56,033 nt of DNA, taken from Butyricicoccus pullicaecorum DSM 23266 (lineage in GTDB: Bacteria > Bacillota > Clostridia > Oscillospirales > Butyricicoccaceae). The stretch is from positions 1 to 56,033 of the forward strand of contig NZ_FUXW01000013.1 of assembly GCF_900167005.1 (NCBI RefSeq). The letters are read 5' to 3'. Shown here one piece after another: positions 1 to 7,317 of the stretch. Every line of letters starts with the position of its first letter. The first letter of the stretch is position 1. Both the position numbers and the translations under genes were made by a program. Under the pieces are notes generated by a model. That model saw nothing but the letters and a program-made list of their open reading frames with translations, had not been told where the DNA came from and searched no databases.

Positions 1-348
1 GGGCGACGCTCATGGAATCCGTTCCCGTCGGAACGGATTCCCCTTCCCTGCCCTTCGTGCGTTCCCTCCGTTTCGGCTGCCGCAATCAGGGCAACCGACA
101 ACGGGAAAGACCGTCCCGAAGGACGGTCTTTTCCATGAGCGCACTTTGTGCGCGGAGTATTTCGCTCGCTGCGGCGAGCGATTATTTTTTTGTTTTGATT
201 GATTTTCGCAAGGCGAAAATCAAAAAGGGGAGTTCCGGACTCTGCGGAGTCCGTCTCAGGGCTCTGCCCTGAGAACCCGCAAACCTTTGAAAAGGTTTGA
301 TCGAAACTTTATTTCGCCTGCGGGCGGGAGTTTGTTTTTCCGCGGTGC
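1..348. repeat. R1 modular palindromic repeat, copy 1 (left end cut by window)
   Basis: A chain of hairpins with family-typical modules: GAATCCGTTCC/GGAACGGATTC, AAGACCGTCC/GGACGGTCTT, a GATTTTCGC/GCGAAAATC stem, CGGACTCCGC-type and CTCAGGGC/GCCCTGAG stems, and the terminal AACCTTTGAAAAGGTT hairpin. The final GCGGTGC ends on the first base of the complement of the recF stop codon, so element and gene touch. No coding region is supported here; the apparent short frames are repeat translations. Confidence 0.85.
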
Positions 349-1448
349 TAGTTTGAGACCCTTCCCTTTTCCACGTGGAACACGGTACCCGCGTGGAACC
401 GTGCGGCAGTTTCCTCTTCACAGCACGTAATAATCACCTGACCCTGCCCCAAATGATTGAGCACGAAGTCCTGGCGGGAGCGGTCAAGCTCGCTGAGCAC
501 GTCATCGAGCAGCAAGACAGGATAGACATTATCCTCATCAAAGAACAATTCCCGCTCTGCGAGTTTAAGCGCGAGCGCAGCCGTTCTGGCCTGACCCTGT
601 GACGCGAAGGATGCAGCGGACACGCCGCCGAGGTTTAAGATCAGATCGTCCTTATGCGGGCCGGACAGGCAGGACTTGGCCGCGATCTCAGCCGCGCGGT
701 GGTTCATGGCATGGCTTTGCAGCTGCGCCTCGATGACGGCAGGCGATGCGTAGGGGTCTGAGACGCTCGAGACGGTGTGATAGACGCATTCGAGTGTCTC
801 ATGGGGTGCGGCCTCGGCGTGGAGCGTCTGGGCGCGTCCTGCGAGCTTACGGATATAGTACGCGCGGTAGCGGATGATGAGCGCACCCAGACGGCACAGA
901 CGCAGCGTGAAGTCGTCGAGCAAATCCAGCATTGCAGGTTTTTCCTCGCCGTCCTTCAAAATACGCAATTTGTGTGCAAGCACTCTTTCATATTCTGCAA
1001 GTGCACTTGCATATTGCGGTCGTAATTGACACAGGGCAGCGTCCAGGAATTTGCGGCGGGCAGCCGCACCGGCGCGGACGAGGAACAGGTCGTCGGGGCA
1101 GAATAATACAGTGCGTAATAATCCCCTCGCCTCACCCTGCCTTCGCAGACGGATGCCGTTTTTGTAAAGCTCCATGGCGCGGTCGCGGTGCAGGCGCAAT
1201 TCCAGTTCGACTTCCATGCCCTCGGTGTCGAACGAACCGCGAATCAGACCGTGATCGCAGCCAAAGCGCAGACCTTCTTTTTTCTGCGCGGTGCGGAACA
1301 GCTTGATGGTGGACAGCGCCGCCGCAGCTTCGAGCAAGTTGGTCTTGCCCTGGGCGTTTTCTCCGACGATCAGATTGACCGCCGGGTCGAAGCACAGGTC
1401 AGCCCGTTCATAATTACGAAAATTTTCCAGCGTCAGCGTGCGGATCAA
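348..1448 (-). CDS. recF: DNA replication and repair protein RecF
   Basis: RecF is an SMC-like ATPase that binds single-strand gaps and helps load RecA. The 366-residue product has the usual family length. The Walker A motif GENAQGKT is at about residues 29-36, and the Walker B/signature region LLLDDVLSELD is near 311-321. The start is a TTG (complement of 1446-1448) with AGGAGG about 8 bases upstream. It is the last gene of the dnaA-dnaN-yaaA-recF series and is separated from yaaA by 60 bases that hold a perfect parS site. Its 3' end contains a second parS-like sequence and abuts repeat R1-1. gyrB, often next in other Firmicutes, is not inside the window. Confidence 0.97.
   Translation of the reverse strand: MIRTLTLENFRNYERADLCFDPAVNLIVGENAQGKTNLLEAAAALSTIKLFRTAQKKEGLRFGCDHGLIRGSFDTEGMEVELELRLHRDRAMELYKNGIRLRRQGEARGLLRTVLFCPDDLFLVRAGAAARRKFLDAALCQLRPQYASALAEYERVLAHKLRILKDGEEKPAMLDLLDDFTLRLCRLGALIIRYRAYYIRKLAGRAQTLHAEAAPHETLECVYHTVSSVSDPYASPAVIEAQLQSHAMNHRAAEIAAKSCLSGPHKDDLILNLGGVSAASFASQGQARTAALALKLAERELFFDEDNVYPVLLLDDVLSELDRSRQDFVLNHLGQGQVIITCCEEETAARFHAGTVFHVEKGRVSN
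367..382. promoter_or_regulatory. parS-like palindrome inside the recF 3' end
   Basis: TTTTCCACGTGGAACA differs at one base from the parS variant TGTTCCACGTGGAACA. It lies in the recF codons for Phe-His-Val-Glu-Lys. ParB-family proteins bind such sites near origins, and with the perfect site at 1484 it brackets recF. Binding is inferred from the sequence only. Confidence 0.5.
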
Positions 1449-1483
1449 GCGTCCGGCCTCCTTGTCGGGTGAAGAATTTGAAC

Positions 1484-1499
1484 TGTTTCACGTGAAACA
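1484..1499. promoter_or_regulatory. Perfect parS centromere site
   Basis: TGTTTCACGTGAAACA matches the canonical 16-bp parS palindrome at every position. It lies in the short untranslated gap between yaaA and recF, about 1.3 kb from the DnaA-box cluster. A ParB/Noc-family gene is in the same window (9755-10567). Spo0J/ParB is known to nucleate on such sites and recruit SMC near the origin. Confidence 0.93.
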
Positions 1500-1508
1500 A
1501 TGGGGATT

Positions 1509-1715
1509 TTAGATGATTTTGACGGTTTCGCCGTCCAGCGTGACCGTATCGCCGGGGCGCAGCTTTTTGCCGCGCATGAGGCAGGGCTCACCGTTGACCA
1601 GAACTTCTCCCTCAGAAATGCGGATTTTGGCCTCACCGCCGGACGAAACAAGGTTTGCAAACTTCAAAAGTGCATCGAGCTTAATAAACTCGCTCTGAAT
1701 CTGAATCTCACGCAT
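1509..1715 (-). CDS. yaaA: S4-domain RNA-binding protein YaaA (RlbA-like)
   Basis: A 68-residue protein consisting almost entirely of an S4 RNA-binding fold. The central segment, with [14 protein letters not shown] followed by [11 protein letters not shown], is characteristic. In Bacillus-type origins this gene sits between dnaN and recF, exactly as here. The ATG (complement of 1713-1715) overlaps the dnaN stop by 8 bases, suggesting translational coupling. Related proteins bind ribosomal RNA or the large subunit, but the precise role of this one cannot be read from sequence. Confidence 0.9.
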   Translation of the reverse strand: MREIQIQSEFIKLDALLKFANLVSSGGEAKIRISEGEVLVNGEPCLMRGKKLRPGDTVTLDGETVKII

Positions 1716-2820
1716 CGGCTTTCAACCTCACAGGCAGGACGAGGTAAGTGTACTTTTCGCCCTCGGTCGGGGTGATGACGATGGGGTTCAGTGCGCCCTT
1801 GATGGACAGCTGGATGGTGTCATCGCTGCAAGCGCGGAGCGCATCGAGCAGATAACGGCTGTTAAAGCCGATTTCCAGCGGGTCAACCGAGCCATTGATG
1901 GCGCATTCGTCGTAAGATTTGCCGACGGCGGTGATGCAGGTCATCTTCATAACCGAGCCATCGAAGGTAATACGGACGGGATTTTTGAGTTTTTCGGACA
2001 CGAGCAGGGATACGCGCTCAAGGCAGGTGATGAGTTCGCGGGTATCTGCGGTGACGGTGTACTCAAAAGAGGCCGGAATTGCTGCATTATAGTTTAAAAA
2101 TTCGCCATCGATCAGGCGGCAGACCAGAGTGGTCTTGCCCAGTGCGAACAAAATGTGCTTTTCACCGGGGCAAACGGTTGCAACCGAGTCGCCGTCCTCG
2201 TGCAGAATGCGTTCGATTTCGCGCAGCGCAGTGCCCGGAACGACGAATTTCATGTCCTCAGCCGGTGCATTTTCCAACATTTCGCGGCGGATGGACAGAC
2301 GGAAGCCGTCAACTGCGACAACAGTCAGCTTGCCGTCGGTCAGCTCGAACAAACAGCCGGTGTGGATGGGCTTGGCCTGGTTGTCGGAGACCGCGAAAAC
2401 GGTCTGGTTAATCATCGATTTGAGTACTTTTTCGTGCATCGGGATTTCGCAGGCAGCGTCAACTTCGGGCATGGCCGGGAAATCGTCGGAAGCCGAGGCC
2501 ACGAGGTTGAAAACCGAGCGACCGCACTTAATGGTGGTCAGCAGTTTGTCGTCGGTTTCGACATAAACAACATCATTGGGCAGCTTGCGGACGATGTCGC
2601 CGAGCAGCTTTGCACTCAAAACGATCTCGCCGGGTTCTAAAACGTCGGCATCGACCTGGGTACGAATGCCCATCGACAGGTCGTAGCCGGACAGAGTCAG
2701 GGTGTCGGCCGCGGTCAGGCGCAGACCTTCGAGAATTGCGATGGTGGATTTTGTCGATACGGCACGAGATGCAATCGAGATTGCGTCGAGGAATGCCGAT
2801 TTTTCGCAGGAAAATTTCAT
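1708..2820 (-). CDS. dnaN: DNA polymerase III beta subunit (sliding clamp)
   Basis: The clamp encircles DNA and tethers the replicative polymerase. The 370-residue protein has the expected three-domain length. It begins [20 protein letters not shown] and ends with the conserved PVR near the C-terminus ([11 protein letters not shown]). It lies directly downstream of dnaA across the origin region and overlaps yaaA by 8 bases. The ATG is preceded by AAAGGAC at a slightly long spacing. A consensus DnaA box (2841-2849) lies just upstream of the start, so DnaA could influence its transcription. Confidence 0.97.
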   Translation of the reverse strand: MKFSCEKSAFLDAISIASRAVSTKSTIAILEGLRLTAADTLTLSGYDLSMGIRTQVDADVLEPGEIVLSAKLLGDIVRKLPNDVVYVETDDKLLTTIKCGRSVFNLVASASDDFPAMPEVDAACEIPMHEKVLKSMINQTVFAVSDNQAKPIHTGCLFELTDGKLTVVAVDGFRLSIRREMLENAPAEDMKFVVPGTALREIERILHEDGDSVATVCPGEKHILFALGKTTLVCRLIDGEFLNYNAAIPASFEYTVTADTRELITCLERVSLLVSEKLKNPVRITFDGSVMKMTCITAVGKSYDECAINGSVDPLEIGFNSRYLLDALRACSDDTIQLSIKGALNPIVITPTEGEKYTYLVLPVRLKADA

Positions 2821-2840
2821 GGTATTTGGTAGTCCTTTCT

Positions 2841-3087
2841 TTATCCACAGGAGATGTGGAGATTACGCCGCATTTCCCGGGTAATGGCGGAAAGAAATAG
2901 AAGGATAATTTTATAGTCGTAGTAGTAGAGCTGTGGAAGCTGTGGAAAAGCCGAAAAAGTCCATGAACGTCATGGGATTTTTTGTCCCCATGCGGATGTG
3001 GATGGATTTGGACGAATTGTGGGGAGAAATTTGGGGAAATGTTTATCCACAGTTTGTCCATCCACAATCCACAGGCAGTGTGGATAA
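2841..3087. promoter_or_regulatory. oriC: DnaA-box cluster with DnaA-trio-like unwinding site
   Basis: DnaA boxes of the TTATCCACA type lie at 2841-2849 (plus), 2941-2949 (TGTGGAAAA, minus), 3043-3051 (plus) and 3079-3087 (TGTGGATAA, minus), with weaker TGTGGAAGC at 2932. Read in the dnaA-to-dnaN direction, TTTTCCACA and GCTTCCACA are followed by a short GC step and then CTA-CTA-CTA-CGA-CTA and an AT-rich run. This is the order known for the Bacillus basal unwinding system: boxes, GC spacer, DnaA-trios. The gap between dnaN and dnaA is the usual Firmicutes unwinding site. Confidence 0.85.
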
Positions 3088-3111
3088 AATTTCGGCCGAA
3101 AAATCCCGCTG

Positions 3112-3510
3112 CCGCAGCCCAGCTCGGGAGTCCAGAGGGACTGCGTTCCTCTGGTCCGTCCAGGTGAAACCTGGTCGAGCCCGCAGGCTCGAAACTCTCT
3201 TTTTGAATCCCGGTGTTCGCCCCGGGATTCAATTTACCTGTCGTTCGTATCTATATAATATAGAGACTGGCAGTAATCTAGGGGTGAAAAAACCAATCCA
3301 GCAGGTTGGTTTTTATGAGCGCGCTTCGCGCGCAGGGGAATTTCGCGCTCTGCGGAGCGCGATTTTGTTTATTTTTTGGTTGATTCCGGCCTTCGGCCTG
3401 GAATCAAAAAAGGGATTTCGGACTCTGCGGAGTCCGACTTAGGGCTCTGCCCTAAGGACCCGCAAACCTTTGAAAAGGTTTGATCCAAACTTCAGTGATT
3501 GGTGCGGTGC
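3112..3510. repeat. R1 repeat, copy 2, inside the dnaN-dnaA gap
   Basis: The left boundary is vague. It begins with paired arms around CCAGAGG/CCTCTGG, then CCAGGTGAAACCTGG and GAGCCCGCAGGCTC, also seen in copy 14. A unique 50-base stretch with TATAATATAG (3254-3263) follows, then the right arm with AAACCAATCC/GGTTGG, CGCGCTCTGCGGAGCGCG, GATTCCGGCC and CTTAGGGC hairpins. It ends in GGTGCGGTGC four bases before the dnaA stop codon. It separates the DnaA boxes from dnaA. Confidence 0.85.
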
Positions 3511-3514
3511 TTAT

Positions 3515-4819
3515 TTACAGATTCTGAATATTTTCGATCAATGTCTTAATAATATCCTCGAGTTCTGCATTTTTCTTACGATCACCGTCGATTTTATCGC
3601 ACGCATGCATGACCGTGGTATGATCTCGACCGAAAACCTTACCAATTTCCGGCAGCGAATAATTGGTCATCTTTCTGACTAGATACATTGCCATCTGGCG
3701 CGGCTGAACGGTGTCTTTGGAACGACGATCGGACAGAATCTGATCGACCGGAACCGAGTAGAAGTTGGAAACGGTCTGCAAGATCATCGGCGGGGTGGGA
3801 TTTAAACCGGGGCTGATGGACTTGACCTCTTCGATGACCTTCTGGGTCATGTCGATGGTGATGGCCTCGCCGCCGAGCTCGTGTTTTGCCTTGATTTTCT
3901 TGACCGTGCCTTCCAGCTGACGGACGTTGGACTGCAAATTCTCCGCGATGCAGTAAATGACGTCCTTGGGCAGATCGAAACCGAGCTTTTCCGCCTTTGC
4001 ATTGATGATCGCAACACGGGTTTCAAAGTCCGGCGGCTGAATGTCGGCCAAAAGACCCCATTCAAAACGGGTTTTCATGCGGTCTTCGAGGGTGTTCATC
4101 TCCTTGGGCGGACGGTCGGAGGTCAGAACGATCTGACGGCCAGCCTCATAAAGCGCGTTAAAGGTGTGGAAAAATTCCTCCTGCGTGCGCTCTTTACCGG
4201 CGATAAACTGAATATCGTCAATCAAAAGCAGGTCAGCCATGCGGTACTTGCCGCGGAAGGACTGCACATCACCTTCCTGAATGGCGGTGACCAACTCGTT
4301 GGTGAAATCCTCGCCTTTTACATAAATAATGCGGAAATTCGGGTGCGTACCGCGAATGACATTGCCGATTGCATGCAAAAGGTGGGTTTTGCCCAGACCG
4401 GACTGACCGTAAATAAAGAGCGGGTTGTAGTTTTCAGCCGGATGATTTGCGACCGAAACGGCAGCCGCATGGGCGAACTTGTTGGACGAACCAACAATGA
4501 AGTGTTCAAAGGTGTATTCCTCGTCGGGGGAAAGACCGATAGACTCACCGGTTTTTTCCGCGGACGGAACCTGATCGCCATAAACGACCGAAAGGGTGAT
4601 AGGTTCACCGAGCAGCTCGGTCAAAGCCTGCTGTAAAGGCGCGGTGAAACGAGATTCGATGATCTCTTTTTTGAATTGGTTGGCAGCGCGCAGGACGAAG
4701 CTAGTGCCCTCGAGGGAGACGGCTTCGGCGTCGTCAAACCAGGCCGAAAGGGTGACCGGGCTGAAGGAACCTTCCATGCGCGACAACGCCATTTTTAATA
4801 AGTCGTTGTTGCTGTTCAA
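3515..4819 (-). CDS. dnaA: Chromosomal replication initiator DnaA
   Basis: DnaA binds TTATCCACA boxes and melts the origin. The 434 residues include an N-terminal helicase-interaction domain (about 1-85), Walker A GQSGLGKT at 138-145, a Walker B ending in LLLIDDIQF (Asp201-Asp202), and the C-terminal box-binding signature GRDHTTVMHA at 397-406. The start is a TTG (complement of 4817-4819) with AGGAGG 7 bases upstream; the nearby ATG in another frame stops at once. The gene is the first of the minus-strand initiation series, and boxes in its upstream region suggest autoregulation. The short linker (domain II) makes it a compact family member. Confidence 0.98.
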   Translation of the reverse strand: MNSNNDLLKMALSRMEGSFSPVTLSAWFDDAEAVSLEGTSFVLRAANQFKKEIIESRFTAPLQQALTELLGEPITLSVVYGDQVPSAEKTGESIGLSPDEEYTFEHFIVGSSNKFAHAAAVSVANHPAENYNPLFIYGQSGLGKTHLLHAIGNVIRGTHPNFRIIYVKGEDFTNELVTAIQEGDVQSFRGKYRMADLLLIDDIQFIAGKERTQEEFFHTFNALYEAGRQIVLTSDRPPKEMNTLEDRMKTRFEWGLLADIQPPDFETRVAIINAKAEKLGFDLPKDVIYCIAENLQSNVRQLEGTVKKIKAKHELGGEAITIDMTQKVIEEVKSISPGLNPTPPMILQTVSNFYSVPVDQILSDRRSKDTVQPRQMAMYLVRKMTNYSLPEIGKVFGRDHTTVMHACDKIDGDRKKNAELEDIIKTLIENIQNL

Positions 4820-4859
4820 AACATTTCCTCCTAATTCTGCCGATTCTTATTCACTGTAC

Positions 4860-4921
4860 ATAGTATCATATTTGACAAGGGATTTCAAGTTATCCCCATG
4901 GGAGTCCACAGTTGTGGAAAA
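4860..4921 (-). promoter_or_regulatory. dnaA promoter with DnaA boxes
   Basis: On the minus strand, TTGAAA (4888-4883) and TACTAT (4865-4860) are 17 bases apart. TTATCCCCA (4890-4898) and TGTGGAAAA (4913-4921) are DnaA-box-like and lie just upstream of the -35. DnaA autorepression from such boxes is established in other bacteria; here it is inferred. Confidence 0.6.
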
Positions 4922-4929
4922 AATAAACT

Positions 4930-5337
4930 GCAAACCCGCCCGCAGGCGTAATTGAAGCTTTCGCCAGCCTTTCTCGAAAGGCTGCGGGTTCTCAGGGCAG
5001 CGCCCTGAGTCGCCCGTCGCAACGGGCGAAATCCCCTATTGAAACCCGGGGTTCGGCCCGGGTTTCAACAAAACTTTCGTTCAAAGCGCTCGCCGCAGCG
5101 AGCAAGACTCTTTTGCGCGCAAAGCGCGCTCATGAAAACCAACCTGCGGATTGGTTTTCAATTTTGCGGCCGGCGCCGCAGCCCGCTCTCCGTTCATGAC
5201 TTGGCCGAGCAAGTCGGCCACAGCCTTACGGGAAAATACCCCACCGGGGTATTTTCTGATTCCGCAAGGCTCATGAAAAACGCCTAAAGCGTTTTTCCCA
5301 TAGCGGCTGGCGCCGCACCCTTGCCGTTTCATTTCCC
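4930..5337. repeat. R1 repeat, copy 3 (left arm, fused to R2)
   Basis: The left arm starts with AATTGAAGCTTTCGCC, a CTTTCTCGAAAG hairpin, CTCAGGGCAGCGCCCTGAG, CGCCCGTCGCAACGGGCG and GAAACCCGGGG stems, and a GCGCGCAAAGCGCGC stem. A submodule around CTTGGCCGAGCAAGTCGGCC and AAATACCCC/GGGGTATTTT is shared with copy 10. The usual right arm is missing and R2 follows after an AACGCCTAAAGCGTTTTT hairpin. It is the only copy between two gene starts (dnaA and rpmH). Confidence 0.8.
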
Positions 5338-5363
5338 GAACAGCCGGGAGGACCGAAAACTAT

Positions 5364-5795
5364 CCTTAGAAGGAGAACGAAAAGTTCCTTTAAAAAAGGA
5401 ACCGAAAACCAAAGGATGGACAACCTACGGTTTTCCTCTCCATCGCTAAAAAATATTCCACCGGAATATTTTTTACGGTACGCTCGAAAATCGCGTACCG
5501 CCGCTCACCTCGAGTGCGCACGCCTGCGGCGTATTTTAAGGCGCACTCTCGTCCCTTTGGGAACCCGTCTTCCTTCCTCGTTAGGGTTACTGTGTACCGC
5601 CGATAGGGTGGGAAAGTATGAACTCCGCGCAGCGGGAGCGTGCCGTCCGGCGCTCCCTGTTGTGCTGGGACTGCGTTGCGAACGCGAAGTTTATGGGACA
5701 ACTGCGAACCAAGTACAGGTTTTGTATAGCTCAGGCGCTCCGTGCGGCAGTACGATCTGCTCTTGCGGTGCTGATCTGCGCGCCTGGTTTGGACT
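5364..5795 (+). repeat. R2 repeat, copy 1
   Basis: It shares long near-identical blocks with 38912-39196 and, inverted, with 35096-35388. Examples are CCTTAGAAGGAGAACGAAA at the left, GGATGGACAACCTACGG, CCGCCGATAGGGTGGGAA and TGCGGTGCTGATCTGCGCGC at the right. This copy is longer because of extra hairpins (GGTACGCTCG region and TGCGCACGCCTGCGGCG). No credible protein is encoded on either strand. The following bases to 6072 hold a GGGGGAA/TTCCCCC hairpin (6026-6044) and nothing else I recognise. Confidence 0.8.
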
Positions 5796-6072
5796 TCCCT
5801 GCTCCTCCGAAAAAATTTGTCTCATCCTTTTCTATTTGACCGCATTTTGTATCATTCGCGGTTATCCGTCTGTCTGCATGTGTGTGAGTCGCTGACGATT
5901 TGCCCTGTTCATTAGGCCGCTCATCCTTCTTCACCCATCCGACCCGCTGCAAACCTGTCCCAAAATTCGGGAATATTTGGTACAAAAATTACACAGAGTA
6001 AAGTAAAACCCCTTGCCAGTGAAAGGGGGAACTTTTTCCCCCGTCAAAACTGCGCATTTTCAAAAATTGCCC

Positions 6073-6102
6073 TTGACAAACTCCCGGTCACCTGACTATA
6101 AT
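6073..6102 (+). promoter_or_regulatory. rpmH promoter
   Basis: TTGACA (6073-6078) and TATAAT (6097-6102), both perfect, with an 18-base spacer. The implied leader is about 105 bases before the rpmH start. A ribosomal protein gene would be expected to carry such a strong housekeeping promoter. Confidence 0.85.
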
Positions 6103-6213
6103 ATATCTGATTCGGAGTATTACGGACAGGCAGCGGCATAAGCCCGATACCTGGTTATTGGACCTGTGCCGGTGCCCATTCAGATTCTTAGGATAATAGG
6201 AGGTGTGTGGTAA

Positions 6214-6348
6214 ATGCTGAGAACTTATCAGCCCAAGAAGCGTCAGCGCAGCAAGGAGCATGGCTTCCGCAAGAGAATGTCTACGAAGAATGGCCGCAAG
6301 GTGCTGGCTCGCCGTCGTGCGAAGGGCCGCAAGCAGCTGACCCTGTAA
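6214..6348 (+). CDS. rpmH: Ribosomal protein bL34
   Basis: A 44-residue, strongly basic protein beginning [20 protein letters not shown] and ending KGRKQLTL. This is the classic L34 sequence and length: a structural protein of the 50S subunit that binds 23S rRNA. TAATAGGAGG ends about 9 bases before the ATG. It is the first gene of the plus-strand arm beside dnaA, as in most bacteria. A strong terminator follows directly, so most transcripts should stop before rnpA. Confidence 0.98.
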   Translation: MLRTYQPKKRQRSKEHGFRKRMSTKNGRKVLARRRAKGRKQLTL

Positions 6349-6386
6349 TCTTTGCCCATTCCGCAGCGCAAAAGAAAAAACAGATC

Positions 6387-6416
6387 GAGCCGCCCAGTAT
6401 GAGCGGCTCTTTTTTC
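6387..6416 (+). terminator. Terminator after rpmH
   Basis: GAGCCGC (6387-6393) pairs with GCGGCTC (6403-6409), followed by six T. A further 238 GC-rich bases separate it from rnpA and hold a GGCAAAAGTTTTGCC palindrome but no clear promoter. Confidence 0.85.
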
Positions 6417-6654
6417 TATGTTGTCCACGCCGGGGGTCGTATGTTTTCGGCCTGCCGCACCCAAGACCCGGCGCATCGGACACGCGGACCTTTTTTCCAG
6501 ACCCTTCTGGAATCCTTTGGACGGCGGCAGGCAGGCCGCGCAGGGCAAAAGTTTTGCCTTTCCGGATTCGGCGCGGCGGGAGCGCGCCCGGGCATCGGCC
6601 CGCTTCCCTCTCACAAAAAAGCAAGAACGCTTCTGACTTTTGGGAGCAAAACAC

Positions 6655-7014
6655 ATGAAGAAAACCTATGTGATCAAACAAAACCATGAATTCCGCAGAC
6701 TGTACCACCGGGGCAAGTCGGTGGCAAACCGCTATCTTGTGCTGTACTGCCTGAAAAACCGGCTGGGACACAACCGTCTTGGTCTGACAGTGAGTGCAAA
6801 ATACGGCTGCGCCGTCGAGCGAAACCGCGCAAAGCGTCTGTTCCGCGAGGCTTACCGGCTGCACGAGGCGGAGTTCAAACCGGGATTTGATTTCGTGCTG
6901 GTTGCGCGCGCGCGGATGCAGGGAGCTTCCTGCGCCGACGTGGAAAAGGCGCTTTTGAAGGCTGCCCGTGATCTGCACGTCGTACAGGACGTGAAAGAAG
7001 GAATGAACGGTTGA
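6655..7014 (+). CDS. rnpA: Ribonuclease P protein component
   Basis: The 119-residue protein subunit of RNase P, which assists the catalytic RNA in trimming the 5' leader of pre-tRNAs. The sequence [20 protein letters not shown], then [26 protein letters not shown] with the basic RNR motif, is diagnostic. I chose the ATG at 6655 because GGGAG lies 9 bases upstream; a TTG at 6640 would put that site inside the gene. The stop overlaps the TTG of yidD. The separation from rpmH by a terminator is unusual for this pair. Confidence 0.96.
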   Translation: MKKTYVIKQNHEFRRLYHRGKSVANRYLVLYCLKNRLGHNRLGLTVSAKYGCAVERNRAKRLFREAYRLHEAEFKPGFDFVLVARARMQGASCADVEKALLKAARDLHVVQDVKEGMNG

Positions 7015-7223
7015 AACGGCTGCTATTGGCACTGATCCGGTTTTACCGCCGTGCCATTTCACCTTATACCGCACCGAAGTGCCGCTATATCCCGACCTGT
7101 TCGCAGTATGCCCTGGAGGCAATCGAGAAATACGGCGCACGCAAAGGCGGCTGGTTGGCGTTCAAGCGCATCTGCCGCTGTCATCCGTTCTCCAAGCGCG
7201 GACCTTACGACCCCGTACCCTAA
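7011..7223 (+). CDS. yidD: Membrane protein insertion efficiency factor YidD
   Basis: A 70-residue UPF0161 protein with the diagnostic block [21 protein letters not shown] and a second segment [17 protein letters not shown]. YidD proteins sit at the membrane and help YidC-dependent insertion. The start is TTG at 7011, overlapping the rnpA stop by 4 bases, so translation is probably coupled. It is followed by yidC, matching the conserved rnpA-yidD-yidC order. The conserved cysteines (PKC, PTCSQY, CRCHP) are present. Confidence 0.96.
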   Translation: MKRLLLALIRFYRRAISPYTAPKCRYIPTCSQYALEAIEKYGARKGGWLAFKRICRCHPFSKRGPYDPVP

Positions 7224-7317
7224 GCATTTGGGGAGATCCTGCCCGGAAAAGTACGGAAGGAACAAGAACGGACGGGAAGAATCGCCCGTCTGAAAAACCA
7301 TTTGGAGGAACAACGAT

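Noticed and set aside
12-272. Short plus-strand reading frames beginning like MESVPVGTDS or MSALCARSI in the intergenic regions
   Set aside because: They are translations of the R1 repeat and recur with the same peptides at 9402, 10841, 16857, 20390 and 44376. They have no ribosome-binding sites and no independent conservation beyond the repeat.
3254-3263. TATAATATAG within R1-2 as a promoter for a hidden gene
   Set aside because: There is no suitable -35 (only TTTACC at 15 bases) and no gene downstream on the plus strand before the dnaA 3' end.
5390-5895. Possible proteins in R2 copy 1 on both strands
   Set aside because: The frames are not conserved between the three R2 copies; stops and insertions differ, so coding is not supported.
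6088-7140. A 350-codon minus-strand frame across rpmH, rnpA and yidD
   Set aside because: It covers three certain plus-strand genes and a terminator, and has no domain or start signal.
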